Shown piece after piece: positions 49,604 through 58,662 of a DNA stretch of 64,000 bases. The notes beneath the pieces were generated by a model, which saw only the letters and a program-made list of their open reading frames with translations, did no database searches and was not told the origin of the DNA. The position numbers and the translations under genes were made by a program. Within the stretch, counting starts at the first letter, position 1; each line of letters begins with the position of its first letter. The DNA is from Streptomyces sp. NBC_01276 (GTDB taxonomy: Bacteria; Actinomycetota; Actinomycetes; Streptomycetales; Streptomycetaceae): assembly GCF_041435355.1 (NCBI RefSeq), contig NZ_CP108442.1, positions 3,720,001 through 3,784,000 on the forward strand, given 5' to 3'.

Positions 49604-50419
49604 ATGACTACCACCCACACGACACGCGCCGGAGCAGGCCTCCGGACGACCCGGGCCGCGGTGTTCACCGCGGTCTGCGTCGCGCTGTCCGCAGCCGGCC
49701 ACGCCGTGGCCTCCTGCGCGACCGTGCCGTGGTGGGCACTGGCCCTGGCCTTCGTCGCCGTCTTCGCGGTCGCGGCACCCCTCGCGGGGCGCCGCCGTCC
49801 GCTGCCGGGCATCGCCGCCGGGCTCGTCGTCGGCCAGCTCGGACTGCACGTGCTGTTCGGACTCGGCCAGCACGGCGCCACCGCCGCCCAGGCCCCGGCC
49901 CAGGGGGCCGACGCCTCGCTCGCGGCGCTCGCCGCCCGGCTGGTCTGCGGGGGCAACTCCGTACCCCTCAGCCCGGCCGACGCCCGGCAGATCCTGGAGA
50001 CCGCCGGACTGGACCCGGCCGCCCTGGCCGGGGAGGCCGCCGCGCAGGCCCACATGGCCCACGCGCACATGGCCTCCGCCTCCGCGGAGCCCACGACCGG
50101 ACTGTTCAGCCCGGCCATGCTGGCCGGCCACCTGCTGGCCGCGCTCGCGGCCGGCTGGCTGCTGGCCCGCGGTGACGCCGCGCTGTTCCGGCTGATCGAG
50201 CTGTCCCGGCTGTCCCGCGAGGCCGACCCGGTACGTCCGCTGCGCGCCGCGCTGGCCTTCGTACGCGCCCTCGCGGCCGGACTCCCCGACGCGCCCGCCC
50301 GCGGCCCCCGGGCCCGTCGCACCACAGCGGCACCCGCCGTCGCGACCGGATGCGACGCGCTCCTGCACACGGTCATCAGGCGCGGACCGCCCGCGGCGGC
50401 GTTCGCCCTCGCAGCCTGA
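49604..50419 (+). CDS. Multi-pass membrane protein heading the copper operon
   Basis: 271 residues with about four to five membrane helices (AAVFTAVCVALSAAGHAVASC, ALALAFVAVFAVAAPLAG, IAAGLVVGQLGLHVLFGLG, MLAGHLLAALAAGWLLARG). An extracytoplasmic loop between the third and fourth contains HMAHAHM, a Met/His motif suited to copper binding, and the membrane parts have further His (GHAVASC, GLHVLFG). 110 bases before the YcnI gene and in the same direction, so probably part of the copper locus. A copper-related role is inferred from motif and context. Confidence 0.8.
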   Translation: MTTTHTTRAGAGLRTTRAAVFTAVCVALSAAGHAVASCATVPWWALALAFVAVFAVAAPLAGRRRPLPGIAAGLVVGQLGLHVLFGLGQHGATAAQAPAQGADASLAALAARLVCGGNSVPLSPADARQILETAGLDPAALAGEAAAQAHMAHAHMASASAEPTTGLFSPAMLAGHLLAALAAGWLLARGDAALFRLIELSRLSREADPVRPLRAALAFVRALAAGLPDAPARGPRARRTTAAPAVATGCDALLHTVIRRGPPAAAFALAA

Positions 50420-50528
50420 CGCGGCACCCCCACTCCCCGTACGCACAGCGGGAGCACCGGTGCCGCGACCTCCGCGCGCGCCTGTGCGCGGAGCCACCGT
50501 CACCCCTGCACCCTGGAGTGTTCCCGCC

Positions 50529-51263
50529 GTGAAGACCTCTCGCGTCTCCCTCGTCGCCGCCCTCGCCGCCGGCGCCGTCCTCGTCCTGTCCGGTCCCGCC
50601 TTCGCGCACGTCAGCGTGCAGCCCTCGGGCGAGGCGACCAAGGGCGGGTACGCGGTCATCAACTTCAAGGTGCCCAACGAGCGCGACAACGCCTCGACCA
50701 CGCAGCTCGAAGTGAACTTCCCCGTGGACCAGCCGCTCACGTCGGTCATGCCGCAGGACATCCCCGGCTGGACCGTGACCGTCGAGAAGAGCAAGCTCGA
50801 CAAGCCGCTGACCGTGCACGGCAAGCAGGTCAACGAGGCCGTCACCAAGGTGACCTGGACCGGCGGCAAGATCGAGCCCGGCAGGTTCCAGCAGTTCCCG
50901 GTCTCCGTCGGCAAGCTCCCCGACAACGCCGACCAGATGGTCTTCAAGGCCATCCAGACGTACGACAACAACGAGGTCGTGCGCTGGATCGAGGAGAGCA
51001 AGCCGGGCGCGGCCGAGCCGCAGACCCCGGCGCCCGTGCTGAAGCTGACCGCCGCCAAGGCGGCCGACGACCACCACGACGACGCGGCCGCCAAGCCCGC
51101 CGCCGGGGCCACCGCCACCGAAGGCGACAAGAAGGACGCGCACGACGAGGCCTCTGCCAAGAGCGACTCCGACACGACGGCCCGTGCCCTCGGCATCGCC
51201 GGCATCGTGATCGGCCTCGGTGGCGTCGCCTTCGGCATCGCCTCGCGCCGCCGCGCCTCCTGA
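50529..51263 (+). CDS. YcnI-like copper-binding protein (DUF1775)
   Basis: 244 residues from GTG 50529. Signal peptide to PAFA (residue 26), so mature His27 (HVSVQPS) becomes the N-terminus, the mono-histidine copper ligand known in YcnI. The DUF1775 beta-sandwich follows (KGGYAVINFKVPNERDN ... MPQDIPGWTVTVEK), then an Ala/Asp/His/Lys-rich linker (ADDHHDDAAAK) and a C-terminal membrane anchor (GIAGIVIGLGGVAFGIASRRR). Acts outside the membrane in copper acquisition or delivery. Followed by the Sco gene after 69 bases. Confidence 0.92.
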   Translation: MKTSRVSLVAALAAGAVLVLSGPAFAHVSVQPSGEATKGGYAVINFKVPNERDNASTTQLEVNFPVDQPLTSVMPQDIPGWTVTVEKSKLDKPLTVHGKQVNEAVTKVTWTGGKIEPGRFQQFPVSVGKLPDNADQMVFKAIQTYDNNEVVRWIEESKPGAAEPQTPAPVLKLTAAKAADDHHDDAAAKPAAGATATEGDKKDAHDEASAKSDSDTTARALGIAGIVIGLGGVAFGIASRRRAS

Positions 51264-51332
51264 CACCGCGCGCCCACGGGCGCTGTCGTTACGAGTACGT
51301 CCGCATCATCCCCGATCCCAGGACACCCCTTC

Positions 51333-51986
51333 ATGCGCACCACACGTGTGACGGTCGCCGCCCTCGCGGTGGCGACCGCCCTCTCCCTCACCGCCTGCGG
51401 CGGTGAGACGGCCAAGAACACCGGGACGGTCACGCAGATCTCCGGCCAGAAGAAGGCCGGAGCCGCCACCGTCCTCGACCGCCCCTTCGACAAGCCGGAG
51501 CTGGTCCTCACGGACACCACCGGCAAGCCGTGGAACCTGCGCGAGCAGACCAAGGGCCGCCCGACGCTCATCTACTTCGGCTACACGAACTGCCCGGACG
51601 TCTGCCCCCTGACGATGAGCAACATCGCCGTGGCCAAGAAGGCGCTCCCCCAGGCGGACCGGGACAAGCTCCAGGTCGTCTTCGTCACCACCGACCCCGA
51701 ACGGGACACCCCCGACTCCCTCGGCGCGTGGCTCAGGGCCCAGGACCCGTCCTTCACCGGACTGACGGGGGACTTCGCCACCATCCAGGCCGCCGCACGC
51801 TCACTCGGCATCGGTATCGAGGCACCCAAGAAGGAAGCCGACGGCAGCGTCGTCTCCATGCACGGGGCCCAGGTCATCGCGTTCTCGCCCAAGACCGACG
51901 AGGGCTACGTCCTCTACGGCGAGGGCACCACCGTCGAGGACTACACCAAGGACCTGCCGAAGATCGTCAAGGGGGAGAACCCGTGA
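51333..51986 (+). CDS. Sco1/SenC-family copper chaperone lipoprotein
   Basis: 217 residues. Lipobox LTAC (Cys22). Thioredoxin-like Sco fold with copper ligands Cys87 and Cys91 (YTNCPDVCPLTM) and His177 (SMHGAQ). Loads copper onto targets such as cytochrome c oxidase; in S. lividans a Sco of this locus is tied to morphological development. Its stop overlaps the PCuAC start by four bases. Confidence 0.95.
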   Translation: MRTTRVTVAALAVATALSLTACGGETAKNTGTVTQISGQKKAGAATVLDRPFDKPELVLTDTTGKPWNLREQTKGRPTLIYFGYTNCPDVCPLTMSNIAVAKKALPQADRDKLQVVFVTTDPERDTPDSLGAWLRAQDPSFTGLTGDFATIQAAARSLGIGIEAPKKEADGSVVSMHGAQVIAFSPKTDEGYVLYGEGTTVEDYTKDLPKIVKGENP

Positions 51987-52492
51987 ACACCCGCACCACC
52001 CGCACCCTCGCCGTCGCCCTCTCCCTGACGGCGGCGCTCGCGATATCCGGCTGCTCGTCCTCCGACTCCTCCGGCTCCTCCGGCTCCTCGGACGCCGCCG
52101 GGGAATCGGCCAAGCCGAAGATGACGGTCAGCGGGGCCTTCATGCCCGAACCGGTCAACGACAAGATGGCCGGCGCTTTCATGGTCATCAAGAACGACTC
52201 GAAGACGGCCGACAAGCTGACCGCGGTCACGAGCCCGCTCTCGGACGATCTGCAGATCCACGAGACCAAAGACCAGAAGATGCAGCAGGTCCAGGCCATG
52301 GACGTGCCCGCGAACGGTGAGCTGAAGCTGGAGCGCGGCGGCAGCCACGTCATGTTCATGGGGCTCAAGAGCACGCCGAAGGTCGGCGACAAGATCACCA
52401 TCGAGCTGCGTTTCGAGAAGGCCGACCCCGTCAAGGTCGAGCTGGACGTCAAGGAACGGACGTACAACGCGCAGAACTCCAATGCCCACTGA
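51983..52492 (+). CDS. PCuAC-family periplasmic copper chaperone
   Basis: 169 residues from GTG 51983 (GTGA overlap). Lipobox ISGC (Cys24), then a Ser/Gly tether and the PCuAC cupredoxin-like fold. The Cu(I) site is visible: His93 (LQIHETKD), Met100 or Met106, and His122-Val-Met124 (GSHVMFMG). It passes Cu(I) to Sco or directly to oxidases. Co-translated with Sco and followed after 22 bases by CopCD. Confidence 0.93.
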   Translation: MNTRTTRTLAVALSLTAALAISGCSSSDSSGSSGSSDAAGESAKPKMTVSGAFMPEPVNDKMAGAFMVIKNDSKTADKLTAVTSPLSDDLQIHETKDQKMQQVQAMDVPANGELKLERGGSHVMFMGLKSTPKVGDKITIELRFEKADPVKVELDVKERTYNAQNSNAH

Positions 52493-52514
52493 CGGACCGA
52501 GGAACTGACACGCC

Positions 52515-54590
52515 ATGACGGCCACCGCCCCCGCTCCTTCACCGGCCCGCGCCGCCCGTGCCACGGCATACCTGCCGCGGCTGGCGCTGGTCCTCGCAGC
52601 CCTGCTGGCATCCCTGTTCACCGCGGCCTCCCCGGCCACGGCACACGCCGCACTCACCGCGAGCGACCCCAAGGACGGGGCGGTGGTCGCCACGGCACCC
52701 GCCCAGGTCACCCTCTCCTTCTCGGAGCAGGTCGCCATGGGTGACGACTCCATCCGCGTCATGGACCCGCAAGGCAAGCGGGTCGATACCGGGGAACTGC
52801 GGGACATGTGCAGCGGATCGACCGTCCGCTACGGCACGGCCCTGCACACCGGCCTGCCGAACGGCACCTACACCGTCGCCTGGCAGGCCGTCTCCGCCGA
52901 CAGCCACCCGGTCTCCGGCGCCTTCACCTTCTCCGTCGGCGCCCCGTCGGCCACCAGCGTCTCCCTCCCCGACCGGCAGGTGGGCGGCGGACCCGTCGGC
53001 GTCGTGTACGACATCGCCCGCTACGCCGCCTACGCCGGGTTCACCGTCCTCGTCGGCGGCGCCGCCTTCATCCTGCTGTGCTGGCGCCGGGGCTCCGCCG
53101 AACGGCCGCTGCAGAAGCTGGTGGTGCGCGGCTGGGTCACCCTCACGGCCGCCACCCTGGCGATGCTGGTGCTCCGGACCCCGTACACCGGCTCCGGGAA
53201 GTTCGCGGACGCCTTCGACCTCGACGGGCTGCAGGCGGTCCTGGAAACCAAGACCGGCGCCTCGTTCGTCTCCCGGCTGCTGCTCCTCGGGGCGGCCGCC
53301 CTGTTCATCGCCGTGCTCTTCGGGGCTTACGCCCGGCGCCAGAAGGTTGCCGCCGAGACCGGATCCGAAGGCACCGACCGCACCCGCTCCGCCTCCACCG
53401 AAGCCGAAGCCGAAGCCGAAGCCGGAGCCGGAGCCGGAGCCGACGAGGCCACCGACGCCGAAGCCGCCGACGAGGCGAAGAAGGAGACGAGCGACCTCGC
53501 CTTCGGGCTCGCCATCGGCGGCACCGTCGTGGCCGGCGGCATCGCCGCCACCTGGGCGCTCGCCGAACACGCCTCCACCGGAATCCAGCCCGGCATCGCG
53601 ATGCCGGTCGACATCCTGCACCTGCTCGCCGTGGCCACCTGGCTCGGTGGCCTGGTCGCGCTGCTGGTCGCGCTGCACAAGGTGCCGGACATCGAGCGGG
53701 AGGCCGTCCAGCGCTTCTCCAAGGTCGCCTTCATCAGCGTCCTGGTCCTCGCCGTGACCGGCGTGTACCAGTCCTGGCGCCAGCTCGGCAGCTGGTCGGC
53801 CCTGACCGACACGAGCTACGGCCGGCTCCTCATCATCAAGGTCTCGCTGGTCGCCGTCCTGGTCGCCATCGCCTACCTCTCGCGGAAGTGGACGGGGCGG
53901 CTCGGGGAGGTCCGTTCCACCGGGGGCGCCGAGGCCGGGGCACCCGTGGAAGAGCCCGCCGAGGTGCTCGCGGGGGCCGATGTTTCACGTGAAACATCGA
54001 GCGGCTCCGACGCCGACCCCCGACGGGCCGCACAGCTGGCACGTCAGCGCGCCGCCCGTGAGAAGGCCCGCGACAAGCAGGTCCGCGACGCCGATCCCGG
54101 CCGCGCGGGGCTGCGCCGCTCGGTACTCGCCGAGGCCGGTGTGGCCGTGGTCCTGTTGGCCGTGACCACGGTCCTGACCAGCACCGAACCCGGCCGCGCC
54201 GCACAGCTGGAGACGAACCGCAGCGCGGCCGGCCCGGCGGTGCCCAACCGGGCCGTCAAGATCACCCTGCCGTTCGACACCGGCGGCCAGAACGGCAAGG
54301 GCACCGTCCGGCTGGAGCTCGACCCGGGCCGGGTCGGCGCCAACACCCTGCACCTGTGGGCCGACGGCGAGGACGGCAAGCCCCTCGACCTCCCCGAGAT
54401 CAAGATCGCATTCACCCTCCCGGCCAAGGAGATCGGCCCGCTGCCGGTCGCCCCGGACCGCGACGCTCCGGGACACTGGAGCGCGTCCGGGGTCCAGCTG
54501 CCGCTCGCGGGGGAATGGCGCATCGACGTGACCGTACGTACCTCCGACATCGACCAGACGACCGTCCAGAAGAACGTGAAGATCGGCTGA
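52515..54590 (+). CDS. CopC-CopD fusion copper protein
   Basis: 691 residues. Signal peptide to ATA (residue 43), then a CopC domain whose mature N-terminal His44 and Asp129/His131 (SADSHPVSG) form the Cu(II) site. Eight or so membrane helices of CopD follow (about 165-460), interrupted by an Ala/Glu-rich cytoplasmic tract (EAEAEAEAGAGAGAD). After a charged linker and a last helix comes an extracytoplasmic C-terminal beta domain (AVKITLPFDTGGQNG ... VQLPLAGEWRIDVTVRTSD). Imports or relays copper. A parS site lies in the linker (VSRETSSG). Confidence 0.93.
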   Translation: MTATAPAPSPARAARATAYLPRLALVLAALLASLFTAASPATAHAALTASDPKDGAVVATAPAQVTLSFSEQVAMGDDSIRVMDPQGKRVDTGELRDMCSGSTVRYGTALHTGLPNGTYTVAWQAVSADSHPVSGAFTFSVGAPSATSVSLPDRQVGGGPVGVVYDIARYAAYAGFTVLVGGAAFILLCWRRGSAERPLQKLVVRGWVTLTAATLAMLVLRTPYTGSGKFADAFDLDGLQAVLETKTGASFVSRLLLLGAAALFIAVLFGAYARRQKVAAETGSEGTDRTRSASTEAEAEAEAGAGAGADEATDAEAADEAKKETSDLAFGLAIGGTVVAGGIAATWALAEHASTGIQPGIAMPVDILHLLAVATWLGGLVALLVALHKVPDIEREAVQRFSKVAFISVLVLAVTGVYQSWRQLGSWSALTDTSYGRLLIIKVSLVAVLVAIAYLSRKWTGRLGEVRSTGGAEAGAPVEEPAEVLAGADVSRETSSGSDADPRRAAQLARQRAAREKARDKQVRDADPGRAGLRRSVLAEAGVAVVLLAVTTVLTSTEPGRAAQLETNRSAAGPAVPNRAVKITLPFDTGGQNGKGTVRLELDPGRVGANTLHLWADGEDGKPLDLPEIKIAFTLPAKEIGPLPVAPDRDAPGHWSASGVQLPLAGEWRIDVTVRTSDIDQTTVQKNVKIG
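53981..53996. other. parS: parS site (perfect) inside the CopCD gene
   Basis: TGTTTCACGTGAAACA exactly, in the disordered linker; read as D-V-S-R-E-T-S. Confidence 0.9.
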
Positions 54591-54595
54591 AGAGC

Positions 54596-55879
54596 GTGAC
54601 CGAAAGCACCGGGAGCAACCCCGACATCGAGATCTCCCGGCGCCGGCTGCTGGGCACCGTCGGCGCCGCGGGCGCCGCCGGGCTCGCACTCGGCGCCACC
54701 GGCGGCGCCCTGGTGCATTCGGCGGTCTCCGACTCCCCGGCCGGCGCCTCGGGTGCCGCCGGATCCCCCGGCTCCCTCGGGGCCACCCGGGTCGCCTTCG
54801 AAGGGGACCACCAGGCGGGCATCACCACCCCGCTCCAGGCCAAGGGGCACGTACTCGCCTTCGACCTGGTCCCGGGCGCCGGGCGCAAGGAGGCCGCCGC
54901 GCTGATGCGCCGCTGGTCCGACACCGCACGGCGGCTCATGGCCGGCGAGACCGCCCCGACGTCGGACAGCGGGATCGCCCTCGACGCGGGGCCGTCCTCC
55001 CTGACCCTCACGTTCGGCTTCGGACACTCCTTCTTCGAGCGCACCGATCTCGTGGCGCGCCGCCCGGCCGCCCTCGACCCGCTGCCGGACTTCTCCTCCG
55101 ACCGCCTCGACGCCCAGCGCAGCAACGGTGACCTGTGGGTGCAGATCGGCGCCGACGACGGGCTCGTCGCGTTCCACGCCCTGCGCGCCGTACAGAAGGA
55201 CGCCGGGGAGGCCGCCCGGGTGCGGTGGCAGATGAACGGCTTCAACCGCTCTCCCGGTGCCACCAGCACCCCGATGACGGCACGGAACCTGATGGGCCAG
55301 GTCGACGGCACCGGGAACCCCAAGCCCGCCGATCCCGACTTCGACCGGCGGATCTTCGTCCAGGGCGCCGGCCCCGGGCCCGCCGAACACTCCTGGATGG
55401 CCGGCGGCTCGTACGCGGTCGTCCGCCGGATCCGGATGCTGCTCGACGACTGGGACAAGCGGTCCCTGGCGCAGCAGGAGCAGGTCATCGGCCGGACCAA
55501 GGCCACCGGGGCACCTCTGACCGGCGGCAGCGAGACCACGAAGCCCGCCCTGGACAAGCTCGGCCCCGACGGCAAGCCGCTCATCGCCTCCAACGCCCAC
55601 GCCCGGATCTCCGCCCCGGAACAGAACGGCGGCGCCGCGATGCTGCGCCGGCCCTTCTCCTTCCACGACGGGATCGCCCCCGACGGAACGCCCGACGCCG
55701 GACTGCTCTTCATCTGCTGGCAGGCCGACCCGCTGCGCGGATTCGTGCCGGTCCAACGCAAGCTCGACCGTGGCGACGCGCTGTCGGAGTTCATCCGGCA
55801 CGAGTCGAGCGGCCTGTACGCCGTCCCGCCCGCGCCGCGCAGCGGGGAGTACGTGGGGCAGCACCTGCTCGAAGGGTGA
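54596..55879 (+). CDS. dtpA: Tat-exported dye-decolourising haem peroxidase (DtpA-like)
   Basis: 427 residues from GTG 54596, five bases after CopCD. Twin-arginine signal SRRRLLGTVGAAGAAGLALG. DyP A-type fold with distal Asp237 (GQVDGTGNP), proximal haem His335 (NAHARIS) and Arg351/352 (MLRRPFSF). In S. lividans, DtpA of the equivalent locus works with Sco and the copper oxidase GlxA in surface-matrix formation. It uses peroxide in the cell envelope. Last gene of the copper operon. Confidence 0.95.
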   Translation: MTESTGSNPDIEISRRRLLGTVGAAGAAGLALGATGGALVHSAVSDSPAGASGAAGSPGSLGATRVAFEGDHQAGITTPLQAKGHVLAFDLVPGAGRKEAAALMRRWSDTARRLMAGETAPTSDSGIALDAGPSSLTLTFGFGHSFFERTDLVARRPAALDPLPDFSSDRLDAQRSNGDLWVQIGADDGLVAFHALRAVQKDAGEAARVRWQMNGFNRSPGATSTPMTARNLMGQVDGTGNPKPADPDFDRRIFVQGAGPGPAEHSWMAGGSYAVVRRIRMLLDDWDKRSLAQQEQVIGRTKATGAPLTGGSETTKPALDKLGPDGKPLIASNAHARISAPEQNGGAAMLRRPFSFHDGIAPDGTPDAGLLFICWQADPLRGFVPVQRKLDRGDALSEFIRHESSGLYAVPPAPRSGEYVGQHLLEG

Positions 55880-55921
55880 ACAGCCCCACGGGGGCGGGTG
55901 TCCCGGCATTAGGCTGATCGC

Positions 55922-56857
55922 ATGTCGGCCACCCGCTTCACCTATCTCGGTCCCGAGGGCACGTTCACCGAAGCCGCCCTGCGCACCCTGCCGGAAGCCG
56001 CCACCCGGGAGCTGGTCCCGATGGTGTCGGTCCCGGCCGCCCTGGACGCCGTGCGCAACGGCGAGGCCGCCGCGGCATTGGTGCCGATCGAGAACTCGGT
56101 GGAGGGCGGGGTCACCGCCACCCTCGACGAGCTGGCCTCGGGCGAGCCGCTGATGATCTACCGCGAGGTGCTGCTGCCGATCGCGTTCGCGCTGCTGGTG
56201 CGGCCCGGGACCAAGCTGTCGGACGTCAAGACCGTCACCGGGCACCCGGTGGCCCAGCCCCAGGTGCGCAACTGGCTGCGGACCCATCTGCCCGACGCGG
56301 TGTGGGAGTCGGCGGCGTCCAACGCCGACGGTGCACGGCTCGTGCAGGAGGGCCGCTTCGACGCCGCCTTCGCGGGCGAGTTCGCGGCCGCCACGTACGG
56401 GCTGGAGGCGCTGGTCACCGAGATCCACGACGCGCAGAACGCCGAGACCCGTTTCGTGCTCGTCGGCCGGCCCGCCCGGCCGGCGGCGCCCACCGGCGCC
56501 GACAAGACCTCCGTGGTCCTGTGGCTCGGCGACGACCACCCCGGTGCGCTGCTGGAGCTCCTCCAGGAGTTCGCCGTCCGCGGGGTGAACCTGATGCTGA
56601 TCCAGTCCCGCCCGACCGGAGAGGGCATCGGCAACTACTGCTTCGCGGTCGACGCCGAGGGCCACATCTCCGACCGCCGGGTGAGCGAGGCGCTGATGGG
56701 CCTCAAGCGGACCTGCCCGCAGGTGCGCTTCCTGGGCTCCTATCCGCGGGCCGGGGTCGCTGTGAGTGAGGTGCGCGCCGCGCGGCCGGGAACCTCCGAC
56801 AGCGACTTCACGGAGGCCTCCGACTGGCTGACTCGCTGCCTCGACGGCCGGGCGTAG
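55922..56857 (+). CDS. pheA: Prephenate dehydratase
   Basis: 311 residues. Catalytic domain with FTYLGPEGTFTEAAL, PIENSVEGGVTATLDEL and the Thr-Arg-Phe triad (AETRFVLVG), then an ACT domain (ALLELLQEFAVRGVNLMLIQSRP) for phenylalanine feedback. The usual ESRP reads QSRP here, a small change at the Phe-binding site. Converts prephenate to phenylpyruvate in phenylalanine synthesis. ATG 55922; independent of the copper operon. Confidence 0.95.
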   Translation: MSATRFTYLGPEGTFTEAALRTLPEAATRELVPMVSVPAALDAVRNGEAAAALVPIENSVEGGVTATLDELASGEPLMIYREVLLPIAFALLVRPGTKLSDVKTVTGHPVAQPQVRNWLRTHLPDAVWESAASNADGARLVQEGRFDAAFAGEFAAATYGLEALVTEIHDAQNAETRFVLVGRPARPAAPTGADKTSVVLWLGDDHPGALLELLQEFAVRGVNLMLIQSRPTGEGIGNYCFAVDAEGHISDRRVSEALMGLKRTCPQVRFLGSYPRAGVAVSEVRAARPGTSDSDFTEASDWLTRCLDGRA

Positions 56858-56869
56858 GTCGCCGTCCAC

Positions 56870-57179
56870 CTGTCCACAGAGTTATCCACAGGCTGAGATG
56901 GGGACCTGGGGACAAGTCGACAGAGCGGCGCGACAAGGTCGACAAATCGGCCGGGTGGCCCAGGTTTCGCGCTGGGGAGCGGTAGGTGAACGGCGTCACC
57001 CCTGTATCACCGATCAACTCTTTGGAGCGAGTCATTCCCACCCGAATGAGTGTGTGAGGGCGGTTTGAACCCTGATCGGCCCCGACCGCTCGCCGATCCC
57101 TATTGATCTAATTCCGTGTCCACAGAACCGGCGCACAGCCTGTGGATAAGACGGCTCCAGGGGGAATTCCTGTGGACAA
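56870..57179. promoter_or_regulatory. Cluster of five DnaA boxes between pheA and serS
   Basis: Plus-strand boxes: CTGTCCACA (56870-56878), TTATCCACA (56882-56890), GTGTCCACA (57116-57124). Minus-strand boxes: TTATCCACA (57141-57149) and TTGTCCACA (57171-57179). Three match E. coli or Streptomyces consensus exactly, two differ by one base. The two groups are about 230 bases apart in a 527-base gene-free stretch. No AT-rich unwinding region is seen, so this is a DnaA-binding or titration locus rather than an origin. In S. coelicolor a DnaA-box cluster near oriC was reported to affect replication; I believe this may be its equivalent. Confidence 0.8.
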
Positions 57180-57384
57180 GGAGGCCTCCGCGCGGCTGCT
57201 CACACCCCGGCCACCGCCCGCCGTTGTGCCCCTTTTCGGGGAATGGGCCGGTTTTATCGACCGGCCCGCGGCGGCCGGATCCGGCCGCCGGGCGAGGGTT
57301 TTACATTCGCACCAATTGGGACATAGCGACACGCAGCGTGATATCGATGTGATCCCCGGAAGCCCAGCCCGGTAGCCTGGAGGG

Positions 57385-58662
57385 GTGATTGACCTTCGGC
57401 TGCTCCGTGAAGACCCTGACCGTGTCCGCGCCTCGCAGCGCGCCCGTGGAGAGGACGTCGAGCTCGTCGACGCACTGCTCTCCGCCGATGAGCGCCGCAG
57501 GTCCTCCGGCATGCGCTTCGACGAGCTGCGCAACGAGCAGAAGTCCCTCGGCAAGCTCATCCCCAAGGCCTCTCCGGAGGAGCGGGCCGAGCTGCTGACC
57601 AAGGCCGAGCAGCTCAAGCAGGACGTCAGGGCCGCCGAGGCCGAGCAGAACGAGGCTGACGAGGCTGCCAAGAGCCTCCTGCTCCGGCTCGGCAACATCG
57701 TCCACAGTGACGTCCCGGTCGGCGGCGAGGAGGACTTCACCGTCCTGGAGACGCACGGCACGATCCGCGACTTCGCCGCCGAGGGCTTCGAGGCCAAGGA
57801 CCACCTGGAGCTGGGCGAGTCCCTGGGCGCCATCGACGTCGAGCGCGGCGCCAAGGTGTCGGGTTCGCGCTTCTACTACCTCACCGGTGTCGGCGCCCTG
57901 CTGGAGCTGGCCCTGGTCAACGCCGCGATCGCGCAGGCCACCGAGGCCGGCTTCATCCCGATGCTCACCCCCGCTCTGGTCCGCCCGCGCGCCATGGAGG
58001 GCACCGGCTTCCTCGGCCAGGCCGCGGAGAACGTCTACCACCTGGAGAAGGACGACTACTACCTGGTCGGCACCTCCGAGGTCCCGCTCGCGGCGTACCA
58101 CATGGACGAGATCATCGACGCCGACAAGCTGCCCCTGCGGTACGCCGGTTTCTCGCCGTGCTTCCGCCGCGAGGCGGGTACGTACGGCAAGGACACCCGC
58201 GGCATCTTCCGCGTCCACCAGTTCGACAAGGTCGAGATGTTCTCGTACGTCGCGCCGGAGGAGGCCGAGGCCGAGCACCAGCGCCTCCTCGACTGGGAGA
58301 AGCAGTGGCTGACCAGCCTGGAGCTGCCCTTCCAGGTGATCGACGTCGCCACCGGCGACCTGGGCTCGTCCGCCTCCCGCAAGTTCGACTGCGAGGCCTG
58401 GATCCCGACCCAGGGCAAGTACCGCGAGCTGACCTCCGCCTCGAACTGTGACGGCTTCCAGGCCCGCCGCCTGTCGATCCGCTACCGCGAGGGCAAGAAG
58501 ACCGCGCCCCTGTCCACGCTGAACGGCACCCTGTGCGCCGTCCCGCGCACCATCGTCGCCATCCTGGAGAACCACCAGCAGGCCGACGGCTCGGTGCGGG
58601 TCCCCCCGGTGCTCCGTCCGTACCTGGGCGGCCGCGAGGTGCTGGAGCCGATCGCCAAGTGA
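57385..58662 (+). CDS. serS: Seryl-tRNA synthetase
   Basis: 425 residues. N-terminal coiled-coil arm (about 25-100, [18 protein letters not shown] ... [11 protein letters not shown] region) that grips the long variable arm of serine tRNAs, then the class II core with motif 2 [10 protein letters not shown] and motif 3 [17 protein letters not shown]. Charges all serine tRNAs, three of which lie in this window. GTG 57385 has GGAGG touching it and TAGCCT eight bases upstream, so a leaderless or near-leaderless mRNA is possible. Stop overlaps the HAD gene. Confidence 0.97.
   Translation: MIDLRLLREDPDRVRASQRARGEDVELVDALLSADERRRSSGMRFDELRNEQKSLGKLIPKASPEERAELLTKAEQLKQDVRAAEAEQNEADEAAKSLLLRLGNIVHSDVPVGGEEDFTVLETHGTIRDFAAEGFEAKDHLELGESLGAIDVERGAKVSGSRFYYLTGVGALLELALVNAAIAQATEAGFIPMLTPALVRPRAMEGTGFLGQAAENVYHLEKDDYYLVGTSEVPLAAYHMDEIIDADKLPLRYAGFSPCFRREAGTYGKDTRGIFRVHQFDKVEMFSYVAPEEAEAEHQRLLDWEKQWLTSLELPFQVIDVATGDLGSSASRKFDCEAWIPTQGKYRELTSASNCDGFQARRLSIRYREGKKTAPLSTLNGTLCAVPRTIVAILENHQQADGSVRVPPVLRPYLGGREVLEPIAK

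Noticed and set aside
56858..57384. Origin of replication (oriC)
   Set aside because: DnaA boxes are present, but only five; dnaA and dnaN are absent and no AT-rich unwinding region is seen. Streptomyces oriC has about 20 boxes between dnaA and dnaN.
57300..57384. T-box riboswitch in front of serS
   Set aside because: No T-box sequence (AGGGTGG type) or specifier stem was found, and the likely leader is very short.
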